Position numbers and translations under genes: made by a program
In this document: positions 1 to 6,505 of the stretch, one piece after another
Position numbering within the stretch: the stretch's first letter is position 1
How the letters are laid out: every line of letters starts with the position of its first letter
IMG/VR virus record: IMGVR_UViG_3300023083_000003
Coordinates: 1 to 42,272 of that record
Strand: one strand, 5' to 3'
Length of the DNA stretch: 42,272 nucleotides
DNA from: a virus
The notes under the pieces: model-generated
The model's input: the letters and a program-made list of their open reading frames with translations, nothing else
Told to the model about the DNA's origin: nothing
Databases searched by the model: none

Positions 1-127
1 TTAGGGGTTATTTTAACAGATAAACACCCTAGCGGTAAAGAACTATCATCATCAATAGCAAATGCAGCCTTTTTAATTGACGCAGCAAAATCAGTCCCAT
101 TTATCACTAAGGTTTTTTTAGTGTCAT
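1..127. repeat. Terminal direct repeat, left copy (contig circularisation overlap)
   Basis: These 127 bases are identical to the last 127 bases of the window. They lie inside the clamp gene and are not flanked by anything that looks like a packaging site. An exact 127-base overlap is what short-read assemblers leave when a circular contig is closed with k=127, so I read it as an assembly overlap and not as a biological terminal redundancy. The unique genome is 42,145 bases. Confidence 0.95.
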
Positions 128-479
128 TCTTTAGTATTGGGAATTCGCCCCCGTCTATTACCGGCATTTCAGCAGATCCTCCGGCATATTTAACTGTTAG
201 TAGCAAATCATTAATATCTAATTCAATCCCCTGATTTGGTAAAGCTCGCAGCAATTGTAATAATGTTTGCGGCGCTGCAAATAGTCCCATTCCATCAGAA
301 TCGCAATTTATTTTTGTAGATATTTGCGTTTCCATATTATTGCCAATAATGCGAATATCAGTATTTCTAATATCAAAAAGATAATTAGTAAGGGCCGGTA
401 TTACGTTACTAGTGCTTACCGATTTAGTAACGGATTGCATACCAGATAATAGGGATGCGGAGTTTAGTTTGATAATCAT
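1..479 (-). CDS. dnaN: DNA polymerase III beta subunit (sliding clamp), N-terminal part, continues at 42145
   Basis: This is the 5' part of a clamp gene that crosses the contig join; the rest is at 41563-42145. The ATG at 479 overlaps the TGA of the upstream gene (ATGA). Joining the ends gives an uninterrupted 353-residue protein, slightly shorter than bacterial DnaN (about 366-374). This part holds domain 1, with the usual pattern: basic N-terminal strand, helix through residues 12-30, strand-rich stretch ending near VKYAGGSAEMPVIDGGEFP. Beta clamps form a ring around DNA and tether polymerase and other clamp-binding proteins. No phage DNA polymerase was recognised, so the partner is probably the host replicase. 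It sits in the recombination and replication operon. Confidence 0.9.
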   Translation of the reverse strand, partial: MIIKLNSASLLSGMQSVTKSVSTSNVIPALTNYLFDIRNTDIRIIGNNMETQISTKINCDSDGMGLFAAPQTLLQLLRALPNQGIELDINDLLLTVKYAGGSAEMPVIDGGEFPILKNDTKKTLVINGTDFAASIKKAAFAIDDDSSLPLGCLSVKITP

Positions 480-853
480 GCTATAGCCGATTGAATGTGA
501 AATCCTAAACTGCGTAACTCTAAAACCATTGCGTTTTCTTCCGCTTCGGTTAATTCCGATTGGGGCACACTAATATGCTTTTCTGCAAAATCAACTTTCC
601 ATTTTAGGGATTGTGCTAATTGTTGCTCGCGTGTTTCGGCCCATGTTAATCTGTATTTCATAGTTCCAAATTCTTTAAACCGTTCAATGGTGATACCCTC
701 GTTTTGAAGCCTGCAAATAGTGTCGGGCTGCATGTTTATAATTAGAAATTCTTTTCGGCCCGTTTGCGCAGTGTTGTTTAACCGAGATATAATAGAACGG
801 TATTCGATTGTTTCGGTGCGTTCGCGAAGCCTTGTTGCTAAGTTTTTTTTCAT
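476..853 (-). CDS. Conserved-looking hypothetical protein in recombination operon
   Basis: 125 residues, soluble, charged, no membrane segment or recognisable motif. The N-terminal third is basic (KKNLATRLRERTE) and the C-terminal half is helical and glutamate-rich. It lies between the DUF3127 protein and the clamp gene, and its stop overlaps the clamp start, so it is translationally coupled to dnaN. A role in replication or recombination is suggested only by position; the family is not recognised. Confidence 0.75.
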   Translation of the reverse strand: MKKNLATRLRERTETIEYRSIISRLNNTAQTGRKEFLIINMQPDTICRLQNEGITIERFKEFGTMKYRLTWAETREQQLAQSLKWKVDFAEKHISVPQSELTEAEENAMVLELRSLGFHIQSAIA

Positions 854-880
854 AATCTTTTTAGTTTTTAAAGTGTGTGG

Positions 881-1132
881 TTACTCTACCTTCCAAATCT
901 GAAGTGTATTATAAATGTTGTTATTGTGCTCCCGGCCATTCAGGTTAAAGTGGACAACAATGTTTTGCCCTGGCATTAGGTTATCTAATAAATGGCACTT
1001 ATCCTGTACGGCCTCAAATTTGATTACCTGCGGGAATTGCCCCGGTATGTCTAATATCAAATCACGTTTTTTAAACTTGTCTGTTACTTGTTCGATTGCG
1101 CCTATGCGCTTTACTTGTCCTGGTTGTTGCAT
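881..1132 (-). CDS. DUF3127-family OB-fold-like protein (probable ssDNA-binding)
   Basis: 83 residues. The pattern matches the Bacteroidota DUF3127 family: an N-terminal strand, a charged KKRDLIL strand, a YP/FP-V-x-FE segment (FPQVIKFEA, about residues 33-41), a lipid-like LLDNLMPGQNIVVHF stretch and a terminal strand ending WKVE, as in the usual AWKIE ending. The family is thought to be OB-fold, SSB-like. Position immediately after the exonuclease gene (1-base gap) fits a single-strand DNA-binding partner in recombination. A direct DNA-binding role is inferred from fold resemblance. Confidence 0.7.
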   Translation of the reverse strand: MQQPGQVKRIGAIEQVTDKFKKRDLILDIPGQFPQVIKFEAVQDKCHLLDNLMPGQNIVVHFNLNGREHNNNIYNTLQIWKVE

Positions 1133-1133
1133 G

Positions 1134-1787
1134 TTAAATTTTATCTAATTGTTTAAGTCCTAATTCTAAGTTTGCTTCTAATTCAAATGCGTTTTTGGTG
1201 GCTATTTCTACCCATTGCTGTACTGTTTTACAGTTGGGTTTCGCTTTTGTGCCAAGATCAATAATACTATCCCTTGTTAGCCATTTACACCATAAAGGAT
1301 ATTTACTTTCGGGCCTGAATGAGCTAAACAAATGCCGCTCTAACCTTTCGTTAACGGTGAAGTAATGCAGGCACTGGTGAATATTATCAGCCGGTATATC
1401 GTTATTGTAAACCGTTGCAATGTGTTTTTTGGCAGATGGGCATTTTCCTTCCCAAGATATGGTTTCGTCTTTAGATATACCGTCAGGCGATATACCTAAA
1501 ATCGGGATGGTTGAACTTTGCAGCCATCCACATTCTATAAACTCAATGCCAGCGTATAAACTAACTTCGCGCCTTGCCATTGGTTCTAACTCAACCCCTC
1601 GCTGCATATCGGCGCTAATATAGCTATCGTCGTCCATTACAAAATCTTCTGTATGTTCGGATAGGAGTTGAATTAATAATGTGTCAGACGGCACAAACAA
1701 TCCTTTAGATGTTGAGCCGCCGACTTTGCCCCATTTGATTTTAAACCATTCTTCTGTTCCTTGTATGATGTCGTAGTGTGGGATCAT
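1134..1787 (-). CDS. YqaJ/lambda-exonuclease family recombination nuclease
   Basis: 217 residues, the normal size for phage alkaline exonucleases. The N-terminal QGTEEWFKIKWGKVGGS segment (residues 9-25) corresponds to the family's 'GsxeW...R.g.iTaS' start. RGVELEP at 63-69 gives the first acidic site, SPDG at 100-103 the catalytic Asp102, and EGK at 113-115 the Glu-x-Lys of a PD-(D/E)XK nuclease. Such enzymes degrade one strand from a duplex end and work with an annealase. Its ATG overlaps the upstream stop (ATGA). The upstream gene is the obvious candidate partner. Confidence 0.85.
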   Translation of the reverse strand: MIPHYDIIQGTEEWFKIKWGKVGGSTSKGLFVPSDTLLIQLLSEHTEDFVMDDDSYISADMQRGVELEPMARREVSLYAGIEFIECGWLQSSTIPILGISPDGISKDETISWEGKCPSAKKHIATVYNNDIPADNIHQCLHYFTVNERLERHLFSSFRPESKYPLWCKWLTRDSIIDLGTKAKPNCKTVQQWVEIATKNAFELEANLELGLKQLDKI

Positions 1788-2317
1788 GCTAATTGTGCTT
1801 TAAGTTCTTTAGCTTTTGCAATAACGGTTGGTAATTTCTTTTCATCGGGGGATAATGCCCCCCATGCAGATTCTAATTCTGGCAATGTTTTAGCGACGGT
1901 TAATGATTCAATTGCCTTTTTGTCGCTAACCTGTACAGGCGGGTAATATTTCTTTAGCCTGGCAACGTGTCCATGTCTACGGTCTGGCATAGCGTAAATA
2001 ATAAACGGCTTAGTCTTATCGAAATCGTCAATGTAAAGCGACCCGTTACCAATTTCTTTTGACAGAAAATCACCGTTTGTAACATTAAGCAATGCCGGTT
2101 TATATAACGGTTTACCAGATGGGTATTCCTTTAGCCAAATAGCGGTTTTATCTACTTCTTTTTGCAGTTTCTGGTCAAACGCAGGACTGTCCTGCCACGT
2201 TGACAATGTTACCACCATTTCTTTTTTTAGTCCTTTTTGATCCATTAGCAGGTCCTCACCGCTTATATATCGTTTATCGAGGTTTTTACGCCACGGTGTT
2301 TTTTCTGTAGTTTCCAT
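1784..2317 (-). CDS. Phage recombination-operon protein, function unknown
   Basis: 177 residues, first gene of the leftward early operon. It starts WRKNLDKRYISGEDL and has a central segment KPALLNVTNGDFLSKEIG, then DRRHGHVARLKKYYPPV, a pattern I associate with a conserved Bacteroidota phage family next to exonucleases. The C-terminal 45 residues form helices (PELESAWGALSPDEKKLP), resembling the terminal helical segments seen in many phage recombination accessory proteins. It could be the exonuclease's annealing or loading partner, but no RecT, Erf or Red-beta motif is visible. Coupled to the exonuclease by ATGA. Confidence 0.65.
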   Translation of the reverse strand: METTEKTPWRKNLDKRYISGEDLLMDQKGLKKEMVVTLSTWQDSPAFDQKLQKEVDKTAIWLKEYPSGKPLYKPALLNVTNGDFLSKEIGNGSLYIDDFDKTKPFIIYAMPDRRHGHVARLKKYYPPVQVSDKKAIESLTVAKTLPELESAWGALSPDEKKLPTVIAKAKELKAQLA

Positions 2318-2451
2318 ATTTTTCTATTAGTTATTTATTGTTTTCATACCACAAATAACTATATTAATAATTTAGGATGCAAATAAAATTTAAACTTTAT
2401 TTATTTATTTAATATTTGGATTATCAATATAATGTATTTACCTTTACCGGC
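2318..2451. promoter_or_regulatory. Divergent promoter region between early minus operon and plus island 1
   Basis: 134 bases without a gene, very AT-rich. Minus strand: a TTTG box (complement of 2380-2383), 20 bases, then GTTATTTG (complement of 2352-2359), close to the Bacteroidota -33/-7 promoter TTTG...TAnnTTTG, giving a leader of about 28 bases before the ATG at 2317. Plus strand: TTTG at 2415-2418, 20 bases, TACCTTTA at 2439-2446, only 5 bases before the ATG at 2452. The plus-strand gene encodes an RHH protein that may repress one or both promoters. Confidence 0.5.
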
Positions 2452-2601
2452 ATGATAACAACAACAACAATCAGAATAGACGACCGAATTAAAAAAGCAG
2501 GTCAAGACGAGGCGGTAAAAATGAAACTGCGAGGAAAGTTTAGCGAGTATGTTGAATTACTTGTTAAGGCAGATTTAAACAAAAAAGAAAAAGCTAAATA
2601 A
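2452..2601 (+). CDS. Ribbon-helix-helix (RHH/CopG-Arc type) DNA-binding protein
   Basis: 49 residues. A short strand TTTTIRIDDRIKKAG (residues 3-17) is followed by two helices ending in FSEYVELLVKADL, the layout of RHH repressors, in which paired strands from a dimer enter the DNA major groove. I chose the ATG at 2452 over the upstream TTG at 2416 because the upstream segment would overlap the promoter and precede the strand. First gene of plus island 1 and divergent from the early operon, so probably a transcriptional regulator. Its operator is not identified. Confidence 0.7.
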   Translation: MITTTTIRIDDRIKKAGQDEAVKMKLRGKFSEYVELLVKADLNKKEKAK

Positions 2602-2607
2602 TGTCCT

Positions 2608-2775
2608 ATGATTCACCGTTGCACCTACACCATAGACCGCTATTCCCGTTTCCAGTGCGTTTTATACAGGCGCTATTGGTTGTATGATTGGCCGGTTAAG
2701 GTTCGCTATTATTACAGCGAGATGGATTGTATTAAGATGTGTAGAAAGTGGAGAGAGGAGTATAAAATTAAGTAA
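2608..2775 (+). CDS. Small basic aromatic-rich hypothetical protein
   Basis: 55 residues, rich in Tyr, Trp, Arg and Cys (RRYWLYDWPVKVRYYYSE). It begins 6 bases after the RHH stop, and the next gene starts 1 base after its stop, so it is spaced like an operon member. An alternative ATG at 2601 in another frame gives only 28 residues and is less likely. No family recognised. Confidence 0.5.
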   Translation: MIHRCTYTIDRYSRFQCVLYRRYWLYDWPVKVRYYYSEMDCIKMCRKWREEYKIK

Positions 2776-2776
2776 G

Positions 2777-3142
2777 ATGAAAAATCAAAAACCAGAATCG
2801 CAAAATGTAATAGTAGGATCTCGCGAAGCAATGGTTAAACAAGAAGGATACCGAAAATATATCCCCATCGGTGACCTTCCAGTTGCAAAACAAATAGGCT
2901 ATGGTAACTCTACATATTCAGAGTGCTGTGGGCAAACAAAAGTAATGGGCGATAACATTGCTATCGGCACGCAGCAAATGTATGATACCTCGCAACCTAA
3001 AACTATAATCATAGAGCATGTGGATTATGGAAAAAAATTAGATGAAATATATGCCCTGGTATTAGGATTTGATATGGTTTCTTGCATCGTGTTCGCCTTT
3101 ATAATAAGTCATATTATCAATTCAAACAAAAGCAAACCATGA
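2777..3142 (+). CDS. Hypothetical protein with C-terminal membrane anchor
   Basis: 121 residues from the ATG at 2777, preferred to an upstream start at 2684 that would overlap the preceding gene. The N-terminal 90 residues are soluble and polar. Residues about 92-113 (LVLGFDMVSCIVFAFIISHII) form one hydrophobic helix, followed by NSNKSKP. This suggests a tail-anchored protein facing the cytoplasm, or a single-pass protein. Stop overlaps the next start (ATGA). Function unknown. Confidence 0.6.
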   Translation: MKNQKPESQNVIVGSREAMVKQEGYRKYIPIGDLPVAKQIGYGNSTYSECCGQTKVMGDNIAIGTQQMYDTSQPKTIIIEHVDYGKKLDEIYALVLGFDMVSCIVFAFIISHIINSNKSKP

Positions 3143-3270
3143 AAGACAAACTAAAACAGGTTGTAGCCGATAACAGGAATAAGATAGCCGGTGAATTGTA
3201 CATGGCTATTTGGAATGCGGCGATAGATGAGGCGGCAAACTCTAAAAACATTCTAAAACTTAAGATATGA
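3139..3270 (+). CDS. Small helical hypothetical protein
   Basis: 43 residues, one or two amphipathic helices (KLKQVVADNRNKIAGELY), no motif. The ATG at 3139 overlaps the previous TGA and its stop overlaps the next ATG at 3267, giving translational coupling on both sides. That coupling is the main support for its being a real gene. Confidence 0.55.
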   Translation: MKDKLKQVVADNRNKIAGELYMAIWNAAIDEAANSKNILKLKI

Positions 3271-3803
3271 AAACAGTAACGATATATTCAACAACGCCAG
3301 GATTAGCTTGTGATGCGACCAATGAAGATGGCTTGCTATGCGCGAATGTGCATAATGCTTTGCCAGCCTTCGACCACCTAAACAACCCAATAGAATATGG
3401 GTTTAAAGGGGAGGCACTTGAAGTAACACAATTGTTTAGCCCGACAGTGGGATGGGTTGATAAACCAAATGTGCCTTTATTAATTCAATGGGTATATGAA
3501 ACCCGCCAAATCTACCGCGCCCTACCGCCAAAAGATGTTTCCAACGATGCGGTAACTACATTCGGCCCACTCAGTACTCATGATAAAGTACAGCAAAAAG
3601 AAACTGTTTCCAAAATGGGAAGTATTGAGCAGGAATTAACAGAATTGGAAATTGCCGAATCAGCTGAAAAGATGGCTGATAGATATGCCAGTTGGTTCGG
3701 TATATACAATGATCCCGAATGGAATAAGTTAAGACTTGCTTTTTTAGCAGGTGAAAGATATGGTAGATTAAAACAGATTTACTTACCCAACTCCGAAAAC
3801 TAA
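3267..3803 (+). CDS. Hypothetical protein, 178 aa
   Basis: Soluble protein with a strand-rich N-terminal half (MKTVTIYSTTPGLACDATNE, then GFKGEALEVTQLF) and a helical, acidic middle (EQELTELEIAESAEKMADRYA) leading to FLAGERYGRLKQIYLP. The C-terminal half looks like a helical-bundle tail. It is the largest gene of plus island 1. Family not recognised. Confidence 0.65.
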   Translation: MKTVTIYSTTPGLACDATNEDGLLCANVHNALPAFDHLNNPIEYGFKGEALEVTQLFSPTVGWVDKPNVPLLIQWVYETRQIYRALPPKDVSNDAVTTFGPLSTHDKVQQKETVSKMGSIEQELTELEIAESAEKMADRYASWFGIYNDPEWNKLRLAFLAGERYGRLKQIYLPNSEN

Positions 3804-3812
3804 ACAGTTAAG

Positions 3813-4022
3813 ATGAAAAGCAACGGATATATGGATGCAAATAATCCGCAAACAGAAAAGCAGCAGCTAAGTAAATCGCCGCTATACGGATACCGAAAAC
3901 CTCACCAAGAAGGAACCAACGGGCCGTTTTGGTGTAGCTGCACTACTCCAACTTTAACAACTGGATATATGGGTAGAGGCATTGCCCATTGCCGTAGATG
4001 CGATAACCCTTATTATCATTAA
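3813..4022 (+). CDS. Small CxC/CxxC zinc-finger-like protein
   Basis: 69 residues. The C-terminal half holds WCSCTTP (about 40-46) and HCRRCDNPYYH (about 59-69), giving Cys-x-Cys and Cys-x-x-Cys plus flanking His, a plausible single zinc site. The N-terminal half is polar and probably flexible. One of several tiny cysteine-pair proteins in this phage. Function unknown. Confidence 0.55.
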   Translation: MKSNGYMDANNPQTEKQQLSKSPLYGYRKPHQEGTNGPFWCSCTTPTLTTGYMGRGIAHCRRCDNPYYH

Positions 4023-4032
4023 ACATTTAACC

Positions 4033-4383
4033 ATGCAACTAAGTAGCACAGATTTAAGGATTGGGAATTGGGTACAACACGAACCCCACGAGGATGAGAT
4101 TTGGCAGGTAGATTTAAAGCTATTGGATTTTATTGAATGCCAATCTGTGTATGTTGTAGGCCTCCCCATCACGCCGGATATTTTGATAGGGGCAGGGTTT
4201 GAAGTAAAAGATATGGCCGATTTAGGGATGCTTATACAGTTCAAGATATCCAACGAAATAAGCGTTTATTATCATGAGGAATCTATTTGGGTTGGTCAAC
4301 ATGATACTACGTGTACTTACGTTCACCAACTTCAAAACCTTTACCACGCCCTAACCGGCCAAGAACTCACCATTAAACTTTAA
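4033..4383 (+). CDS. Conserved Bacteroidota phage hypothetical protein (LRIGNWV family)
   Basis: 116 residues from ATG 4033. The start STDLRIGNWVQ, the mid-segment LPITPDILIGAGFE and the end HQLQNLYHALTGQELTIKL match a small protein family I recognise as frequent in Bacteroidota phages and mobile elements. No function is known for it. It is strand-rich with no membrane segments. The upstream in-frame start at 3982 would overlap the preceding gene and was not used. Confidence 0.7.
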   Translation: MQLSSTDLRIGNWVQHEPHEDEIWQVDLKLLDFIECQSVYVVGLPITPDILIGAGFEVKDMADLGMLIQFKISNEISVYYHEESIWVGQHDTTCTYVHQLQNLYHALTGQELTIKL

Positions 4384-4387
4384 AAAG

Positions 4388-4651
4388 ATGCAAACACACA
4401 AATTAAAAACACACAGCGAGTACTGGCATGAAGTAGCCAGGGGTAATAAGTCTTTTGAGATAAGAAAAGATGATCGGGGCTTTGAGGTAGGGGATACCCT
4501 TAAACTCTACGAGGTAAACTCTGAAACATTAAACCATGTGGGCGGTATAATTACCACCAAAGTAATTTACATCCTTCGCAACGAATCGCAATTTGGCCTA
4601 CAACCCGGCTATTGCATTTTAGGGTTGGGCGATATAACGGTAACGGTATAA
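4388..4651 (+). CDS. DUF3850 / ASCH-PUA-like protein
   Basis: 87 residues. HKLKTHSEYWHEVARGNKSFEIRKDDRGFEVGDTL (written here only as a family pattern: H-x-L-K, then KSFEIRKDDRGFEVGD at about residues 21-36) and the ending YCILGLGDI match DUF3850, an ASCH/PUA-superfamily fold that binds RNA or modified nucleotides. Phage members are common and uncharacterised. It is encoded 4 bases after the preceding stop. Possible roles are RNA binding or recognition of modified bases. Confidence 0.75.
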   Translation: MQTHKLKTHSEYWHEVARGNKSFEIRKDDRGFEVGDTLKLYEVNSETLNHVGGIITTKVIYILRNESQFGLQPGYCILGLGDITVTV

Positions 4652-4662
4652 ATTAATAAAAT

Positions 4663-4842
4663 ATGATTTCAGTAAAAAAAGAACCAATAGATATGTACAA
4701 AAACACGCGAGTTTTGGAGTGTTGTATTTTTTGTAATAAAGAAACCATGTATTGGCACGTGAAAACCAATAGGCCTATTTGCAAACAATGTTCTAATTTA
4801 TATTTAGAAAAAAATATTAAAGAGGCAAAATATAATTACTAA
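4663..4842 (+). CDS. Small zinc-ribbon protein
   Basis: 59 residues. CCIFCNKE (about 20-27) and CKQCSNLY (about 40-47) provide two Cys-x-x-Cys knuckles separated by about 16 residues, a standard zinc ribbon. The C-terminus is basic and tyrosine-rich. Start ATG at 4663 is 11 bases after the previous stop; its TAA ends right before the ATG of the lipoprotein gene. Nucleic-acid or protein binding is likely but the family is not recognised. Confidence 0.6.
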   Translation: MISVKKEPIDMYKNTRVLECCIFCNKETMYWHVKTNRPICKQCSNLYLEKNIKEAKYNY

Positions 4843-4902
4843 ATGAAACACACACTAACAATAATCCTCTTGCTAATAGTTAGCGCGGGGTGTAAAAAGT
4901 AA
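4843..4902 (+). CDS. Nineteen-residue lipoprotein-like peptide
   Basis: The ORF encodes MKHTLTIILLLIVSAGCKK: a basic N-terminus, a hydrophobic core and a VSAGC lipobox, followed by only two lysines. After signal peptidase II cleavage just Cys-Lys-Lys would remain, acylated. It begins directly after the previous stop. Such minimal lipopeptides recall bacteriocin-release or lysis proteins, where the signal peptide itself is active; an outer-leaflet immunity role is another option. The small size leaves some doubt that it is translated. Confidence 0.45.
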   Translation: MKHTLTIILLLIVSAGCKK

Positions 4903-4922
4903 AAAATTGTGAAAATAAGATA

Positions 4923-5126
4923 ATGAAAGAAAGACATCCCCAAGCTATGTTCGTAGTATCAGGATATACTATGGATATACATTGTCAATATTGTATGGTC
5001 CACAAGGAAATAGCCTTTGATGGTGTTAATTGCTACCGAGATAGTCGCAAGAATGCAAAGTTAAACGGCTGGACTTTGCACAAAGACGGGTTCGCCACTT
5101 GCAAGGATTGTAAACAAAAAACTTAA
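4923..5126 (+). CDS. Small double-CxxC zinc-binding protein
   Basis: 67 residues. HCQYCMVHKE (about 20-29) and CKDCKQKT (about 60-67) hold two Cys-x-x-Cys pairs about 36 residues apart, with GWTLHKDGFATC preceding the second pair. A zinc ribbon is the simplest reading. Function unknown; it is one of three cysteine-pair genes in this island. Confidence 0.55.
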   Translation: MKERHPQAMFVVSGYTMDIHCQYCMVHKEIAFDGVNCYRDSRKNAKLNGWTLHKDGFATCKDCKQKT

Positions 5127-5130
5127 AACC

Positions 5131-5220
5131 ATGCACCTAACAACCCCCACTGCGTTAATCCTATCCCTTATCATTTCAGGCATAGGCTGCATCGTATTTT
5201 TATTAATGAAGAAGCAATGA
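5131..5220 (+). CDS. 29-residue single-pass membrane peptide
   Basis: A central hydrophobic helix (TALILSLIISGIGCIVFLLM) ends in KKQ. Its stop overlaps the ATG of the next gene at 5217 (ATGA), which supports expression. Too short to assign. Confidence 0.4.
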   Translation: MHLTTPTALILSLIISGIGCIVFLLMKKQ

Positions 5221-5363
5221 AAATGAAAACAAGAATAACAAGCGCGGAATACCAGGCATTAGATATACAGTTAAGAAATAGGTATTCCAGATATAGCGGA
5301 AGTGATGAAGTTTATTATATATTAATATCTTATGAAAACGGAAACACAAAAAATAGTAGATGA
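5217..5363 (+). CDS. Small hypothetical protein, 48 aa
   Basis: Polar, basic N-terminus (KMKTRITSAEYQAL), tyrosine-rich middle (RNRYSRYSGSDEVYYIL). Coupled to the preceding membrane peptide by ATGA, and its 3' end overlaps the following gene's start by 32 bases in a different frame. No family recognised. Confidence 0.4.
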   Translation: MKMKTRITSAEYQALDIQLRNRYSRYSGSDEVYYILISYENGNTKNSR

Positions 5364-5520
5364 AATTTATCCCGATAATGTTGAGTTAAGGGATAAATTA
5401 TCTGATAAAATACAAAAGATAAAAGATGCGGAATTTATGAATGGCCTTACGTTTGGATTGTGGATAGTATTAGCCCTGGTTTTGGTTATGTGCTTTATCT
5501 GTAAAATATACAATCTATGA
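5332..5520 (+). CDS. Small protein with C-terminal membrane helix
   Basis: 62 residues: an N-terminal charged amphipathic helix (IVDEIYPDNVELRDKLSDKI), then a hydrophobic segment at about 40-58 (LTFGLWIVLALVLVMCFICK). The arrangement is that of a membrane-anchored small helix, possibly oligomeric. Stop overlaps the next ATG at 5517. Function unknown. Confidence 0.5.
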   Translation: MKTETQKIVDEIYPDNVELRDKLSDKIQKIKDAEFMNGLTFGLWIVLALVLVMCFICKIYNL

Positions 5521-5669
5521 AGAAGAAAGACCTAAACACCTGCGCCAAACTATTGTACCAAATGGTAAAGGCTAAATGCGATAACGACGAAGTGAGCATA
5601 TTTATAGTTGAATTAACTATCCTTATAACCGATACACAGCGTTATATAGATAAATTTGGCAGACCATGA
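5517..5669 (+). CDS. Small hypothetical protein, 50 aa
   Basis: Helical, soluble (KKDLNTCAKLLYQMVKAKC), no motif. ATG at 5517 overlaps the previous TGA and its own TGA overlaps the ATG at 5666, so it sits in an unbroken chain of coupled genes. Confidence 0.5.
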   Translation: MKKKDLNTCAKLLYQMVKAKCDNDEVSIFIVELTILITDTQRYIDKFGRP

Positions 5670-5794
5670 ACCCTTGCCTAACCGACCTATTAATAATCAT
5701 CGCTCAGTTAGCCCGAGTAGCAATTATACTATTGCTTATTCTGGTTGCAATCTGGCACATGTTTTTTAAGGATGTGGGCGGTGGAGAGTTTTAA
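5666..5794 (+). CDS. 42-residue membrane peptide, last gene of plus island 1
   Basis: A hydrophobic stretch (LLIIIAQLARVAIILLLILV) near residues 8-27 predicts one membrane helix, followed by a short polar tail. Its TAA lies 1 base from the stop of the convergent holin-like gene, so the two transcripts meet here; no strong terminator hairpin is visible between them. Function unknown. Confidence 0.45.
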   Translation: MNPCLTDLLIIIAQLARVAIILLLILVAIWHMFFKDVGGGEF

Positions 5795-5795
5795 A

Positions 5796-6077
5796 TCACA
5801 CAGCCTCCTTAATCCTTTCAGTAGCGTTAACGGCTTTAGTGTTGGTGTCTACAGTTGTTATAACCTTAGGGGCCTCAAATACCCCATTCTTTAACAAGTA
5901 CGCCACAAACGCACTTACAGCCGTTGTGCCAATAATTGACCAATTGAATTTTAGTTCGGCTTTTTCAATTGATTGCTGTATTACGGTTAAAACCGAGGCA
6001 CCTACTGCCAGCAAAGCACCTCTAACAAAATCGGGTACTTGCAATGTGAATTTCTTTGATAATCTTACGTCTGCCAT
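5796..6077 (-). CDS. Holin-like membrane protein
   Basis: 93 residues. Two hydrophobic segments (about 19-36, VRGALLAVGASVLTVIQ; about 47-63, WSIIGTTAVSAFVAYLL) separated by a charged linker, with a basic N-terminus and charged C-terminus. It is 5 bases downstream of the endolysin gene and ends the cassette. Two-helix topology plus neighbour supports a holin that forms membrane lesions to release or activate the endolysin. The protein lacks a diagnostic motif, so the call rests on topology and position. Confidence 0.6.
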   Translation of the reverse strand: MADVRLSKKFTLQVPDFVRGALLAVGASVLTVIQQSIEKAELKFNWSIIGTTAVSAFVAYLLKNGVFEAPKVITTVDTNTKAVNATERIKEAV

Positions 6078-6082
6078 GATGT

Positions 6083-6505
6083 TTATTTATTTAATTCAAA
6101 ATGTGGCCTGTCAAGTATTGACTTGAAATCCCCGCCCCATGTAATTGCAATGCCTAAACACTTAGCTGTTGCCTTAATATGGGCAGCTATTATGGATAGG
6201 TTATTTGCGCTATCATTAAAGTCTACTTTCCCGTTAACGTAAGGGTACAAATCTACTGCATGTCCATACCCATCGGCTTTAACCTGGTGATTAGATTTGT
6301 TTTTAACTCCATCCGCATTAGTTACTATGCTACCCCCTGCCGTCCTACCTTTCGAATACAGGGCTTTTTGCTGTGCTGTAGTACGTACACCGTCCGTAAC
6401 TGTAAAGTCTACAGGCGTGTCTTTAATAGCTTCTGTGATTACCTTAACCAAATCTGGGTGTATGCCTTTTAAGGCGGCTATACTGCCTTTTCCTAATATG
6501 CTCAT
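6083..6505 (-). CDS. Endolysin, M15-family zinc peptidase (L-Ala-D-Glu/VanY type)
   Basis: 140 residues, single catalytic domain. The family pattern is clear: GVRTTAQQKALYSKGRT at 39-55, SNHQ (71-74) then GYGHAVDLYPY (79-89) with Asp85, and WGGDFKSILDRPHFEL near the C-terminus with His135. His73, Asp85 and His135 are the expected zinc ligands. No signal peptide, so a holin is needed to reach peptidoglycan. ATG overlaps the stop of the preceding small membrane gene (ATGA). Confidence 0.9.
   Translation of the reverse strand: MSILGKGSIAALKGIHPDLVKVITEAIKDTPVDFTVTDGVRTTAQQKALYSKGRTAGGSIVTNADGVKNKSNHQVKADGYGHAVDLYPYVNGKVDFNDSANNLSIIAAHIKATAKCLGIAITWGGDFKSILDRPHFELNK

Noticed and set aside
1-127. 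Biological direct terminal repeat of the virion DNA
   Set aside because: Exact length 127 and location within a gene point to an assembly overlap; kept as an assembly feature.
915-1148. Plus-strand open frame opposite the DUF3127 gene
   Set aside because: Antisense shadow of a real gene; no start context, no family and translation is Cys/Pro-rich noise.
4843-4902. Ordinary lipoprotein or spanin
   Set aside because: Mature part would be only Cys-Lys-Lys, too short for a spanin or a typical lipoprotein.
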